From NCBI GenBank assembly GCA_002298665.1, contig DBKW01000042.1, forward strand, positions 414-23,874: a stretch of 23,461 nucleotides of DNA. The letters run 5' to 3'. The translations under genes were made by a program, and so were the position numbers. Position 1 is the first letter of the stretch; the number at the start of each line of letters is the position of its first letter. Origin of the DNA: Verrucomicrobia bacterium UBA740. GTDB taxonomy: Bacteria; Verrucomicrobiota; Kiritimatiellia; RFP12; UBA1067. The notes under the pieces are model-generated. The model was given only the letters and a program-made list of their open reading frames with translations, was not told the origin of the DNA and searched no databases. Positions 1-7,932 of this stretch are shown here, in pieces.

Positions 1-1499
1 GCGAACGCGAGTTGCCGGCGGCAAGCCGTGGCCGCGCGGAAATTGCGTGCCGCACGGACCTTCGCCTTGAGCTCCTCCGGAACGTGGATGCCCGTACGGT
101 CGTCCAGGCACCAGTTTTCCATGAATTGGCTCGCGACTTCCACCGCGTCCCACTCGATCAGCGAAATGCCCGCCGCGCCTTCCTCCCCGATTCGCGTCAG
201 CATGCACTGCAGGGCGTGGCCGAACTCGTGGAAGAGCGTCTCGACTTCACGGAAAGGCAACAGACTTGCGCCCTTCGCGTCCGGCTTGGGCGCATTCAGC
301 GCAAGGTAGGCGAGCGGCTTTTCGCCGCGCCGGTCGCACCGGTTGCGGAACTCGCTCATCCACGCGCCTCCCCGCTTTTCGCCGTTGCGCACATACGGGT
401 CGATGTAGAAGTGGGCGATGGGCGCACCCTTCTCGCACACCTCGAAGAACCGCACGTCCGGATGCCAGACGGACGGCTTCTGCGCGCCCGTCACCTCCGT
501 TATCTCGACCGCGAACAGGAATTCCGTCAGCCTGAAGAGCCCCTCCAGTACCTTGTCGAAGGGAAAGTACTTCTTGAGCTCTTCTTCGGAATAATCATAG
601 GTCTTTTCGCGCAGACGTTCCGCCGCATAGGCGATGTCCCAGGGTTCGAGACCCACCCCCAGCGCGCGCGCTTCCTCTTTCGCAGGTTCCGCCGTGGCCC
701 GGTCCAGCTCGCCGATCATCTCCTCCACCGCCGAGACCGACGGCGCGCTTTTGGTGACGATGGAAAGTTCCGCCGGATTCGCGAACCCCAACAGGCGCGC
801 GCTCTCGAAACGCAACTTCAGAATTTCGGCTATCCGCGGCGTATTCTCCGGCGCACGGGTGGACCGCCCCCGGTAAAGCGCCTCGCGGACCTCCCGGTCC
901 GCGCACGTCTTCATCGTCTGCGGATAGTTCGCGTCGTCGATGGTGTAGGTCTTGCCGTCCTTTTTATACGAGAACGCGTTCGTCGCGTCCAGGACCGCAT
1001 TCGAGAAATCCATGGAAAGCTGCGCCAGCCGCGCCGCGATCTCGTTGAACCGAGTGCGTTTGTCTTCCGGCAGCGACACGCCCGACAATTCGATACCCTG
1101 GATGAATTTCTCCAGGATCCGGATGCGCGTTTCGTTCCCCGTCGCGTTCCCGCAGGACTTCATGCGCACAAGAACCTCTTTCGCCTGCGCAAGCAAGGCC
1201 TTGGACTGTCCCATGCGAAGCGAGAAAGAGACGACTTGCGGCTGGAACTTCTCCTCGACCGCGCGCCAGGCGGGCGAATTGCGCACGCTCGTCATGAACG
1301 AAACGTTCCCCCACGTCCGCCAGAGTTCGCGCGTGGCGTCGTCGAGCCGCCAGACGAAATCCTCGTAGGAAGTCGCCTTCTGCCCCTCGATTTCCGCTAC
1401 GCTTTTTTCGGCCTCCGCCAGGAGGCGCGGCAGTTCCGCCGCGCAGTTCTCCGGTGTGACCTTGGTCCAATCGGGAAATGTCTCGCCTTGCATGCTCAT
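1..1499 (-). CDS. M3-family zinc metallopeptidase (oligopeptidase A / peptidyl-dipeptidase type), C-terminus beyond the window
   Basis: A cytoplasmic peptidase of the thimet oligopeptidase/PrlC/Dcp family, which degrades short peptides released by proteases and signal-peptide turnover. The 499 residues present carry the zinc signature HEFGH at residues 424-428 (His424 and His428 as ligands, Glu425 catalytic) and a downstream DAVEVASQFMENW in which Glu454 fits the third ligand. The family is usually about 680 residues, so roughly the last 180 lie past base 1. There is no signal peptide. ATG at 1499 is taken as the start; an in-frame ATG at 1493 is possible, and neither has a strong ribosome site. 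It begins 18 bases after the argF stop and is probably the last gene of that run. Family assignment is firm; oligopeptidase A versus Dcp is not resolved. Confidence 0.93.
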   Translation of the reverse strand, partial: MSMQGETFPDWTKVTPENCAAELPRLLAEAEKSVAEIEGQKATSYEDFVWRLDDATRELWRTWGNVSFMTSVRNSPAWRAVEEKFQPQVVSFSLRMGQSKALLAQAKEVLVRMKSCGNATGNETRIRILEKFIQGIELSGVSLPEDKRTRFNEIAARLAQLSMDFSNAVLDATNAFSYKKDGKTYTIDDANYPQTMKTCADREVREALYRGRSTRAPENTPRIAEILKLRFESARLLGFANPAELSIVTKSAPSVSAVEEMIGELDRATAEPAKEEARALGVGLEPWDIAYAAERLREKTYDYSEEELKKYFPFDKVLEGLFRLTEFLFAVEITEVTGAQKPSVWHPDVRFFEVCEKGAPIAHFYIDPYVRNGEKRGGAWMSEFRNRCDRRGEKPLAYLALNAPKPDAKGASLLPFREVETLFHEFGHALQCMLTRIGEEGAAGISLIEWDAVEVASQFMENWCLDDRTGIHVPEELKAKVRAARNFRAATACRRQLAF

Positions 1500-1517
1500 A
1501 TGTTCTGTTGCCGTCTA

Positions 1518-2522
1518 TTAGATCTTCGACCTGTCGCAGAGCGACGAAACGAAAAGCGCCTTGATGGTGTGCATGCGGTTCTCCGCCTCGTCGAAGACGC
1601 GCGAATACTTGGACTCGAAAACTTCGTCCGTCACCTCCAGCGCGCCGGTGTTCTTCGTGACTTCCGTGTTGCTGTCGTGGAAGGCGGGCAGGCAGTGCAG
1701 GAACATGAGTTTGCCGTCCAGATTCCCCGTCGACTTCAAAAGGTCCATGTTGATCTGGTAGGGACGCAGCAGTTTGATGCGCTCGGCCGTCTTGGCTTCT
1801 TCGCCCATCGAGACCCACACGTCCGTATAGACGACGTTGGCGCCCTTCACGCCCTCGTGCGGATTCTCCGCCACGCGGATGTCCACGCCATTGCGCTTCG
1901 CGACAACCTCCGCCTCCGCGAGCACCGCCTCGTCCGGACGCAGCTCCTTCGGCGCGCAGCACACATAGCGGATACCCGCCTTGGCGCACCCCATCATCAG
2001 CGAGTTGGCGACGTTGTTCCGTCCGTCGCCCACGTACGCGACGGTGCAGTCCTTCAGGGACCCGAAGGTCTCCTGGATGGTCAGCAAGTCCGCGAAAATC
2101 TGCGTCGGGTGGTAGTCGTCCGTCAGCCCGTTCCAGACCGGCACGCCCGAATACTTCGCCAGGTCCTCGCAGTCCTTCTGCGAAAAGCCGCGGAAGAGGA
2201 TGCCGTCGTAGATGCGCCCGAGAACGCGCGCCGTGTCCTTCACGCTTTCCTTCTTGCCGAAGTGGATGTCCGGGCGCGTCAGATATTCCGCGCCGCCGCC
2301 TTCGTCCCGGGCGGCGATGACCGACGAATTGCGCGTGCGCGTCGAACTCTTTTCGAATATCAGCGCGATGTTCAGGCGGTGCAGCAAATCGCCGCGCACC
2401 CCGCCCTTGCGCCGCGCCTTCAACTGCGCCGCCAGATTGACGAGATCGAGCATCTCCTCGTCGGTGAAGGACGCCATGCGCATCAGCGAGCGTCCACGCA
2501 AACTATCCATCCATGTCAACAT
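1518..2522 (-). CDS. argF: Ornithine carbamoyltransferase
   Basis: Transfers the carbamoyl group of carbamoyl phosphate to ornithine, giving citrulline (arginine synthesis, or the reverse in the arginine deiminase pathway). The 334-residue length is typical. Visible motifs are the carbamoyl-phosphate loop SSTRTR (59-64), HPTQ (139-142), the ornithine loop DVWVSMG (235-241) and HCLP (277-280), whose Cys and His contact ornithine. The ATG at 2522 has GAGAGAGG nine bases upstream; an in-frame ATG at 2510 is less well placed. The gene starts 22 bases after the SPFH gene stops. No other arginine genes are in the window, so anabolic (argF) versus catabolic (arcB) use cannot be decided. Confidence 0.95.
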   Translation of the reverse strand: MLTWMDSLRGRSLMRMASFTDEEMLDLVNLAAQLKARRKGGVRGDLLHRLNIALIFEKSSTRTRNSSVIAARDEGGGAEYLTRPDIHFGKKESVKDTARVLGRIYDGILFRGFSQKDCEDLAKYSGVPVWNGLTDDYHPTQIFADLLTIQETFGSLKDCTVAYVGDGRNNVANSLMMGCAKAGIRYVCCAPKELRPDEAVLAEAEVVAKRNGVDIRVAENPHEGVKGANVVYTDVWVSMGEEAKTAERIKLLRPYQINMDLLKSTGNLDGKLMFLHCLPAFHDSNTEVTKNTGALEVTDEVFESKYSRVFDEAENRMHTIKALFVSSLCDRSKI

Positions 2523-2544
2523 GTGTGATTGCCTCTCTCTTGTC

Positions 2545-3477
2545 TCAAGCCTGTTTGATCACGGAGGCGCACGCCTTCAAAACCCCCGCCACGTCCGCCA
2601 GATTGGACGGAATGATCATCGTGTTGTTCGTCTTGGCCAGATTGCCGAACTGCACCAGATACTGCTGGGCGAGCTGCATGTTGACGGACTCCATGCCGCC
2701 TTTCATGTTGATCGCCTCCGCGACCTTGGCGATGCCCGCCGCCTGCGCCTCGGCGACGAGCGTGATCTCCTTCGCGCGCCCCTCGGCCTCGTTGATGCGC
2801 CGCGCGCGTTCGCCCTCCGAAAGCGCGATCGCCTCCTGGCGTTCGCCTTCGGCCCGGTTGATCTTCGCCTGCCGTTCGCCTTCGGATTCGGCGATCATCG
2901 CGCGTTTCTCGCGTTCCGCGCGCATCTGCTTCTCCATTGCGTCGCGGATCGTCCGCGGCGGCGTGATGTTCTTGATCTCGTAGCGCGTCACCTTGATCCC
3001 CCACGGATCGCTCGCCTTGTCGATCGCCGCGACGATCGCCGCGTTGATGGAGGTGCGCTCCTCGAAGGAGCGGTCCAGGTCGAGCTTGCCCATCTCGGAA
3101 CGCATCGTCGTCTGGGCGAGCTGGGTCGTCGCGAAGAGATAGTTCCCGATGCCGTAGCTCGCCTTGGCCGGGTCCATCACCTGCAGATAGAGGATGCCGT
3201 CGACCGAGACGGCGATGTTGTCCTTCGTGATGCACTCCTGCGGCGGCACGTCGATCGCCTGCTCCTTGAGCGTGTGGCGGTAGGCGATGCGGTCGATGAA
3301 CGGCACGAGGATGTGGAATCCCGCATCCAGCGTGCAGCGGTACTTCCCGAGCCGTTCGACGATGAATGCGGTCTTTTGCGGAACGATTATCGCCGTCTTG
3401 ACGATGGCGATGATGACGACCAGCGCGACTATTCCGAAGAATATGAGCGCACCGTTGATGACTGCTGCGGCTATCAT
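2545..3477 (-). CDS. SPFH/band-7 membrane protein (stomatin/paraslipin, QmcA-like)
   Basis: A 310-residue membrane-anchored scaffold protein of the stomatin/prohibitin/flotillin superfamily. One hydrophobic segment at residues 3-28 anchors it. The SPFH domain follows, including LDAGFHILVPFIDRI and the Q-L-A-Q-T-T-M-R-S-E-M-G-K segment. A long charged coiled coil rich in AEGER/SEGER repeats fills about residues 180-245, followed by the AINMKGGMESVNMQLAQQYL-type C-terminal segment. Such proteins oligomerise in membrane microdomains and influence membrane proteolysis and quality control. Its ATG overlaps the last four bases of the upstream NfeD gene, the classic NfeD-stomatin pairing, so they are translationally coupled and probably interact. 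Confidence 0.93.
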   Translation of the reverse strand: MIAAAVINGALIFFGIVALVVIIAIVKTAIIVPQKTAFIVERLGKYRCTLDAGFHILVPFIDRIAYRHTLKEQAIDVPPQECITKDNIAVSVDGILYLQVMDPAKASYGIGNYLFATTQLAQTTMRSEMGKLDLDRSFEERTSINAAIVAAIDKASDPWGIKVTRYEIKNITPPRTIRDAMEKQMRAEREKRAMIAESEGERQAKINRAEGERQEAIALSEGERARRINEAEGRAKEITLVAEAQAAGIAKVAEAINMKGGMESVNMQLAQQYLVQFGNLAKTNNTMIIPSNLADVAGVLKACASVIKQA

Positions 3478-3917
3478 TTGATTTCCTCCACTTTGAGCGT
3501 TAAATTGTTCTGTCCGACGATTCGCACGTTCGCCCCCGCGGCGATGGGACGGTCCGCGCAGGCGTTCCAGTCCGCGTCCCCCAGTTCGACGCGCCCTTCC
3601 AGAGGCGGATCGATCGCTTCCTTCACGCGCCCGATGCGCCCCAGGGAATCATGGTCAAAGTCCATCTTCGTGCGCGTCGTCTCGCCCACGAACACCTTCT
3701 TGAGCCACCGGCGCAGGACGGCGAGATACAGGATGGAGAAAAAGGAAATCGCGACCAGTTGCCAGGTCGGCGAAAACATTTCCCCGAGAACGAGCCGCAG
3801 GACCCCGACGGAAGCCGCCGCGAGACCGAAAAAGAAGATGATGAATCCCGGCGCCAGCAGTTCCGCCAGCATCAGAAACGCGCCGATATACAGCCAAATC
3901 CAACCGCAACCCAACAT
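3474..3917 (-). CDS. NfeD-like membrane protein (short form, YbbK type)
   Basis: 147 residues: several hydrophobic helices in the first 75 residues (GCGWIWLYIGAFLMLAELL and a second cluster around LVAISFFSILYLAV), then a soluble C-terminal portion ending in ANVRIVGQNNLTLKVEEI, the usual beta-barrel (OB-fold) of NfeD proteins. It lacks the ClpP-like protease domain of long NfeD. Short NfeD partners SPFH proteins, and here it overlaps the SPFH gene by four bases. The start lies three bases after the dnaX stop, with AAAGGA inside the end of dnaX as a possible ribosome site. Confidence 0.9.
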   Translation of the reverse strand: MLGCGWIWLYIGAFLMLAELLAPGFIIFFFGLAAASVGVLRLVLGEMFSPTWQLVAISFFSILYLAVLRRWLKKVFVGETTRTKMDFDHDSLGRIGRVKEAIDPPLEGRVELGDADWNACADRPIAAGANVRIVGQNNLTLKVEEIK

Positions 3918-3920
3918 AGC

Positions 3921-5414
3921 CTACCGTGTTCCTTTCTCCCTGATGTCCGTGATCTCCGCGCCGCCGAGCTCGGTCAGCAGGGCGTTGAGCTTGGGATCGT
4001 CCAAAATCTCCTGCCGCCGCGCCGGCGCGACAGGTCGGGCGGGGGTGGCCGCCGGCGCCGGGGGTACGGGCGCGGAGACCGGCTTCGCTGCAGGCGCTTG
4101 GGGCGCCGCGGCGGGCGCGGGTTTCGGCGCAGGCGCCGCGGAGGCGAGTTCCGCCGCGTCCGGCAGACGGTGCGCGGCGTATTTGCGCGGCGGGATCGCC
4201 GCGGCCGGTTCCGGCGGCGCCGGTTGCCGGGAGACTGCCGCGGACGACGCCGCAACAGGCGCACCCTCCCCTTTCAACGCGCGCACCGCGCGCATCAATT
4301 CCTCCACGGTCGCCGTGGTGGCGATCCGCCCGGCGCGGATGAGCGACATTTCTATCAGCGTGCGCACGCTCAGCGCATAGCGCAGCTTGTCCTCCATCTC
4401 CGCGAGCTGGTCGCAAATCCGGAAGACCCGCCCGGGATCGACGCCTTCGGCCTGCCGCTTCAGGACGGCGATCTGCTCGGGCGTCGCCTCGAGGGACTTC
4501 GTCTCGGGGCCGAGCGCCTGCAAAACGACGAGATTGCGGAAGTGTTTCAGGAGTTCGCCCGCCAGCCGCCGCAGGTTCTTCCCGGCCGAATCGAACGACT
4601 CGACGGACGCCAGTATGCGCGCCGTGTCGCCCGCCAGGATGGCGCCGGCGAGAGCCTCCAGCTCCGCCCGCCCGACAAGCCCGAACACCCCGAGCGCGTC
4701 CTTCTCCGTGATGTGTCCGTCCGTGAAGGCGATCAGCTGGTCCAGCGACGAAAGCGCGTCGCGCATGCCGCCGTCCGCGCCGCGGGCGATCGCGAGCAGC
4801 GCGTCGTCCTCCGCCTGGATGCCCTCCCTTTCGCAGACATACCGCAGACGCGCGGCGATATCCCGCGTCTGGATGCGCCGCAGGTCGAACCGCTGGCAGC
4901 GCGAAACGATGGTGGGCAAGACCTTGTCCCCCTCCGTCGTCGCGAAGATGAACCGCACGTACGGCGGCGGCTCCTCCAGCGTCTTCAGAAGCGCGTTCCA
5001 CGCCGCGTTGGACAGCATGTGGCACTCGTCGATGATGAAAATCTTGTAGCGCGAGGCCGCCGGCCTGAATTGCACCGCGTCCATGATCGGCTTGACGTCT
5101 TCCACCTTGTTGTGGGACGCCGCGTCGAGCTCCGTCACGTCCAGCGAACGCCCCTCGGCGATCTCGATGCAGTTCGTGCACTTCCCGCACGGCTCCGTGC
5201 CGTTCGGCTCGGAACAGTTGAGCGCCTTGGCGAAGATGCGCGAGAGCGTCGTTTTGCCGATGCCGCGCGGCCCGATGAAGAGATAGGCGTTGGCCACGCG
5301 GTTCGCCGCGATGGCGTGGCGCAGGGTGCGCACGACGTGCTCCTGCCCGACGACGTCCTCGAACGTCATCGGACGGTACTTCAGCGGCAGGGCGATGTGC
5401 TGCGGACTATCCAC
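3921..5414 (-). CDS. dnaX: DNA polymerase III subunit gamma/tau
   Basis: Clamp-loader ATPase that opens and loads the beta clamp during replication. The 497-residue protein shows the AAA+ core: KYRPMTFEDVVGQEH at the N-terminus, Walker A GPRGIGKT (48-55), four zinc-binding cysteines (67, 76, 79, 82), Walker B DECH (129-132) and the sensor/arginine-finger SRC (171-173). After the clamp-loader oligomerisation domain comes a Pro/Ala-rich linker (about 395-480), a sign of the tau form. The tail is shorter than in E. coli tau. The start is GTG at 5414, chosen because the family begins just before the KYRP motif; the ribosome site is weak. It follows ridA by 24 bases. Confidence 0.96.
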   Translation of the reverse strand: MDSPQHIALPLKYRPMTFEDVVGQEHVVRTLRHAIAANRVANAYLFIGPRGIGKTTLSRIFAKALNCSEPNGTEPCGKCTNCIEIAEGRSLDVTELDAASHNKVEDVKPIMDAVQFRPAASRYKIFIIDECHMLSNAAWNALLKTLEEPPPYVRFIFATTEGDKVLPTIVSRCQRFDLRRIQTRDIAARLRYVCEREGIQAEDDALLAIARGADGGMRDALSSLDQLIAFTDGHITEKDALGVFGLVGRAELEALAGAILAGDTARILASVESFDSAGKNLRRLAGELLKHFRNLVVLQALGPETKSLEATPEQIAVLKRQAEGVDPGRVFRICDQLAEMEDKLRYALSVRTLIEMSLIRAGRIATTATVEELMRAVRALKGEGAPVAASSAAVSRQPAPPEPAAAIPPRKYAAHRLPDAAELASAAPAPKPAPAAAPQAPAAKPVSAPVPPAPAATPARPVAPARRQEILDDPKLNALLTELGGAEITDIREKGTR

Positions 5415-5438
5415 GGACGGAGACTCTCAGCCGCCGGC

Positions 5439-5816
5439 TCAGAGCGCGGCCACGCACTCGATCTCTACTTTGACGTCTTTGGGCAGGCGCGCCACCTCGA
5501 CGCACGAACGCGCCGGCTTCGTCTCGCCGAACAGTTCGGCGTAGACCTTGTTGAGCGCGGCGAAATCGTTCATGTCCTTGATGAAAACCGTCGTCTTCAC
5601 CACGTGCGAAAGATCCGTCCCCGCCGCTTCCAGAACCGCCTTGAGATTGGAAATCGCCTGCCGCGTCTGATCCTCTATCGTGGTCGCGACGATGGTGTTC
5701 GTCGCCGGATCGATCGGAATCTGACCCGAGCACCACACGAAACCGCCGGCCTTGAGAGCCTGGCTGTACGGACCCAACGCCGCGGGAGCGGACGCCGTGG
5801 AAATCGTCTCTATCAT
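5439..5816 (-). CDS. ridA: RidA family reactive-imine deaminase
   Basis: Hydrolyses 2-aminoacrylate and 2-iminobutanoate released by PLP enzymes such as threonine and serine dehydratases, protecting other PLP enzymes. Its 125 residues match the family length. It has the hallmark LGPYSQA (14-20), the substrate-carboxylate arginine in PARSCVEVARLP (Arg103), and Glu120 in VEIECVA, the position of the conserved glutamate near the end of RidA. A good ribosome site (GGAGGG) lies nine bases before the ATG. It begins 22 bases after the tRNA-Thr 3' end with no terminator between, so the two are probably cotranscribed. Confidence 0.95.
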   Translation of the reverse strand: MIETISTASAPAALGPYSQALKAGGFVWCSGQIPIDPATNTIVATTIEDQTRQAISNLKAVLEAAGTDLSHVVKTTVFIKDMNDFAALNKVYAELFGETKPARSCVEVARLPKDVKVEIECVAAL

Positions 5817-5838
5817 TACTCAATCCCTCCGGAAAAAA

Positions 5839-5913
5839 TGGAGCCAGGAACAGGAGTCGAACCCGCAACCCTCTCATTACAAATGAGATGCACTGCCATT
5901 GTGCTACCCTGGC
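5839..5913 (-). tRNA. tRNA-Thr (anticodon UGU)
   Basis: A full cloverleaf folds on the minus strand. The acceptor stem is GCCAGGG with TCCTGGC (one G-U), the D stem is GCAC/GTGC, the anticodon stem is TCTCA/TGAGA with loop TTTGTAA (anticodon TGT, complement at 5879-5881), and the T-arm loop is TTCGACT. The discriminator is U73 and CCA is encoded. U73 is not the commonest base for bacterial tRNA-Thr but does not prevent folding. It reads codon ACA, and probably other ACN codons depending on modification. Confidence 0.96.
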
Positions 5914-5928
5914 TTGCTTGTTGCATAT

Positions 5929-5958
5929 ATTATAGCATATATCGCCCTCCCGGCACAA
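5929..5958 (-). promoter_or_regulatory. Sigma70-type promoter for tRNA-Thr and the downstream housekeeping run
   Basis: Reading the minus strand: TTGTGC (5953-5958), an 18-base spacer, then a perfect TATAAT (5929-5934). The predicted start of transcription is near 5922, about nine bases before the mature tRNA 5' end. No other comparable promoter was seen before the M3 gene. Confidence 0.75.
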
Positions 5959-6004
5959 GCGCGAATTTAGGCGCCGGCGCCGCGGACGCGTCGCACGGAC
6001 GGCT

Positions 6005-7201
6005 TCAGCGTGCGTTGTTTTTCTTGGACTTTCCGCCGGCGCCGCCTTTGCGGAGGCCCCTCGGCCGGGTCTTGAGACAGTTCCGGATCGCCCGGGCGAA
6101 GACCTTCCCCATGTGGACGGATCCGTAGTCGTTCGGATGGCAGTAGTCGTGCGTAGACTCGCCGTCGGTCTGGATCATCCCCGCCGCGGGCAGGTAGTTC
6201 AGACGCGCGGACAAGGTCGATTTTTCCGCGGCCAGACGGTCGTACACCTCTTTCAGCGCCTCGTTCGTCTTCGAGCGCACCCCCGAGGGCTCGCCACCTT
6301 CGCAGACGAGCAGCGGAACCCCGGGATGCGCCGCGTGCAGTTTGCGCAGGAACGGTTCCAGCCGCTCGCGTATGATCTCGGGCGTGCAATTCCAGACGGG
6401 ATCGACCACGTACAGCGACGCGTCGATGCGCGCCAGAACGTCCGCCAAGTGCGGCTCCAGCTTGGCGCACCCCGAAAAGCCCATGTTCACGTAGGGCGCG
6501 TCCGCCAGCCGCCCGGCGATGCTCGTGAAGCAAAGCCCCGGACGCGAAGCGCACCCGCCGTGCACGATCGAAGTCCCGTAATGCACGACCGGCTTGACGA
6601 TCCCGCTCGGATGCCGTACCTGTTCCAGCCGCGCGCCCTTCTCGAGCCCGATGCGGATGCTGCGGATGACGCCGCGCGTGGGCAGATAGACGCGCACGGG
6701 GCGGAATCCCTTCCCGAGCATGTCGACGCAAACCTTATTCGTCTCGTTCGACCACACCGAAAGACGGCCGTTGCGGACAAACCGCCACTTCCCGTCCACC
6801 GTATCGTAGATATCGATGCCATAAAGCCCTTGCGGCGGAATATAGGGATCCGTCCCCCATTTCTCCTCCAGAACCCATTCGACCGCCAGCTTGGAAGAGT
6901 CCGTCGCGAACATAAAATAGTGCCCGGTCGACTGCCGCGCCATGTAGCGCACGCCTTCCGGACAGTCCGGCAGCAAATCCGCGGCGATGCGTCCGTACGG
7001 ATCGGGCGTGTCGGCGAACGCCTTGGATTCGAGCGGAAGCGACAGGCCGTCCACCCACTCGAGCCCCTGCGAATCGGCCTGCGAACGATCCGCCGCGATT
7101 CGCTCGTCAAACCGCGAAACGTCCGCCGCGCCGCGCAAAACACCCAAAACGGACGCCGCCGCGAAACAAAGGCACCTGGCAAACAGTGAATATCTAATCA
7201 T
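6005..7201 (-). CDS. Exported SGNH/GDSL hydrolase with N-terminal GxDLY-type domain (probable carbohydrate esterase)
   Basis: A 398-residue protein with a signal peptide (hydrophobic stretch about 5-23, cleavage near GAA). The first half contains PPQGLYGIDIYD (122-133), the pattern of the GxDLY beta-sandwich that precedes many SGNH hydrolases. The catalytic half has block I YGTSIVHGG with nucleophile Ser211, block II NMGFSGC (239-245), block III with Asn271 in PVWNC, and block V DYCHPND with Asp352 and His355. By family it likely removes acyl groups from polysaccharides; the substrate cannot be read from sequence. A strong site (GAGGAG) sits six bases before the ATG. It stands alone, behind a promoter at 7382-7410. 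The last 20 residues are Lys/Arg/Gly-rich. Confidence 0.88.
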   Translation of the reverse strand: MIRYSLFARCLCFAAASVLGVLRGAADVSRFDERIAADRSQADSQGLEWVDGLSLPLESKAFADTPDPYGRIAADLLPDCPEGVRYMARQSTGHYFMFATDSSKLAVEWVLEEKWGTDPYIPPQGLYGIDIYDTVDGKWRFVRNGRLSVWSNETNKVCVDMLGKGFRPVRVYLPTRGVIRSIRIGLEKGARLEQVRHPSGIVKPVVHYGTSIVHGGCASRPGLCFTSIAGRLADAPYVNMGFSGCAKLEPHLADVLARIDASLYVVDPVWNCTPEIIRERLEPFLRKLHAAHPGVPLLVCEGGEPSGVRSKTNEALKEVYDRLAAEKSTLSARLNYLPAAGMIQTDGESTHDYCHPNDYGSVHMGKVFARAIRNCLKTRPRGLRKGGAGGKSKKNNAR

Positions 7202-7232
7202 GGGAGACTCCTCTCGTTTGGACTTGTTTGGT

Positions 7233-7370
7233 TTATAAGACCTTCTGCAACGCTCCGGGCAAATCGCAAACGCCCCCTGGACGCGCTTGTGCGCGTCCTA
7301 ACGGATGTCTCTGCGGACGGGAAACTCCGTGCATATCTCGCCGCCGTTCGTCCTTTGCCTTAGTTTCCAT
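7233..7370 (-). CDS. Possible 45-residue leader peptide in the SGNH transcript (tentative)
   Basis: An open frame starting METKAKDERRRDMHGV begins about five bases after the predicted transcription start and ends 31 bases before the SGNH hydrolase. No ribosome site is possible upstream, so translation would have to be leaderless. The peptide is basic and matches nothing I recognise. It spans the 7279-7298 hairpin, so translation could affect that structure. It is equally likely to be a chance frame in GC-rich leader sequence. Confidence 0.2.
   Translation of the reverse strand: METKAKDERRRDMHGVSRPQRHPLGRAQARPGGVCDLPGALQKVL
7279..7298 (-). other. Perfect GC hairpin in the SGNH leader
   Basis: Eight-base arms GGACGCGC and GCGCGTCC around a four-base loop, inside the roughly 175-base untranslated leader. 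No T-run follows on the minus strand, so it is not a standard terminator; it may affect stability or translation. Confidence 0.5.
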
Positions 7371-7381
7371 TTTACGGCTAT

Positions 7382-7410
7382 AGTATAACATTTTTGTTTG
7401 CGCGCGCCAA
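7382..7410 (-). promoter_or_regulatory. Sigma70-type promoter for the SGNH hydrolase
   Basis: Minus strand: TTGGCG (7405-7410), exactly 17 bases, TATACT (7382-7387). The predicted start is near 7375, leaving a leader of about 175 bases before the ATG at 7201. Confidence 0.65.
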
Positions 7411-7932
7411 TCCTTTTTTACTTGCGCGGGGTTTGCGAAAAGTGTACCCTGTCGTGAGACACCCGGGACAGGTCGTTCCGAGGGGTGGCGGGCGCAGGCG
7501 ACAAAGAAGAAGGATCGGTTGCGGAAACGGAAGGAAGGATGCGCAAGGACCACCCCAGGAGTGTGGCGCACCGGACGGACACGGGCACAAACCATCCCCA
7601 ATCTACATTTCCTACACGGTTAATCACCCCCTCCCCTCCCTATCTAATTTTCCCGCTCACATGGGGGCGCCGCGGAGTATTCGTTTTCAGCGTGCGGAGG
7701 GGTGGTTTTTACCGAGCAGAGGGTATAAGAAGCCGCTTGCAATGAGAGCGAACACATAGCCGCGGATTCCGGCGGGAATCCCGGCAAACGATTTCGGGGA
7801 CAGTCCGCGTCTTCAACGAGAGACTGGCATGCACCCGGAAGCAGATCGGTCTTCGCCACGGATGGCGCGACTTTACCGGACAAGAGACGCGCCGCCCGTT
7901 GGCATGAAAAGCAAGAAGCAACACTTTTTCCG
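7411..7932. other. About 520 bases with no supported gene
   Basis: Several frames are open here by chance of base composition, but none has a ribosome site, a recognisable domain or reasonable amino acid content. The segment separates the accessory cassette (ending at 7933) from the SGNH promoter. I see no clear terminator or repeat. It could hold the remains of a lost gene. Confidence 0.5.

Noticed and set aside
12..2528. An 838-codon open frame on plus across the peptidase and argF genes
   Set aside because: It is antisense to two genes with clear catalytic motifs, is arginine-rich and has no domain; long antisense frames are expected at this GC content.
3651..6128. An 825-codon open frame on plus across dnaX, ridA and the tRNA
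   Set aside because: Antisense to well-identified genes and running through a tRNA; arginine-rich low-complexity product.
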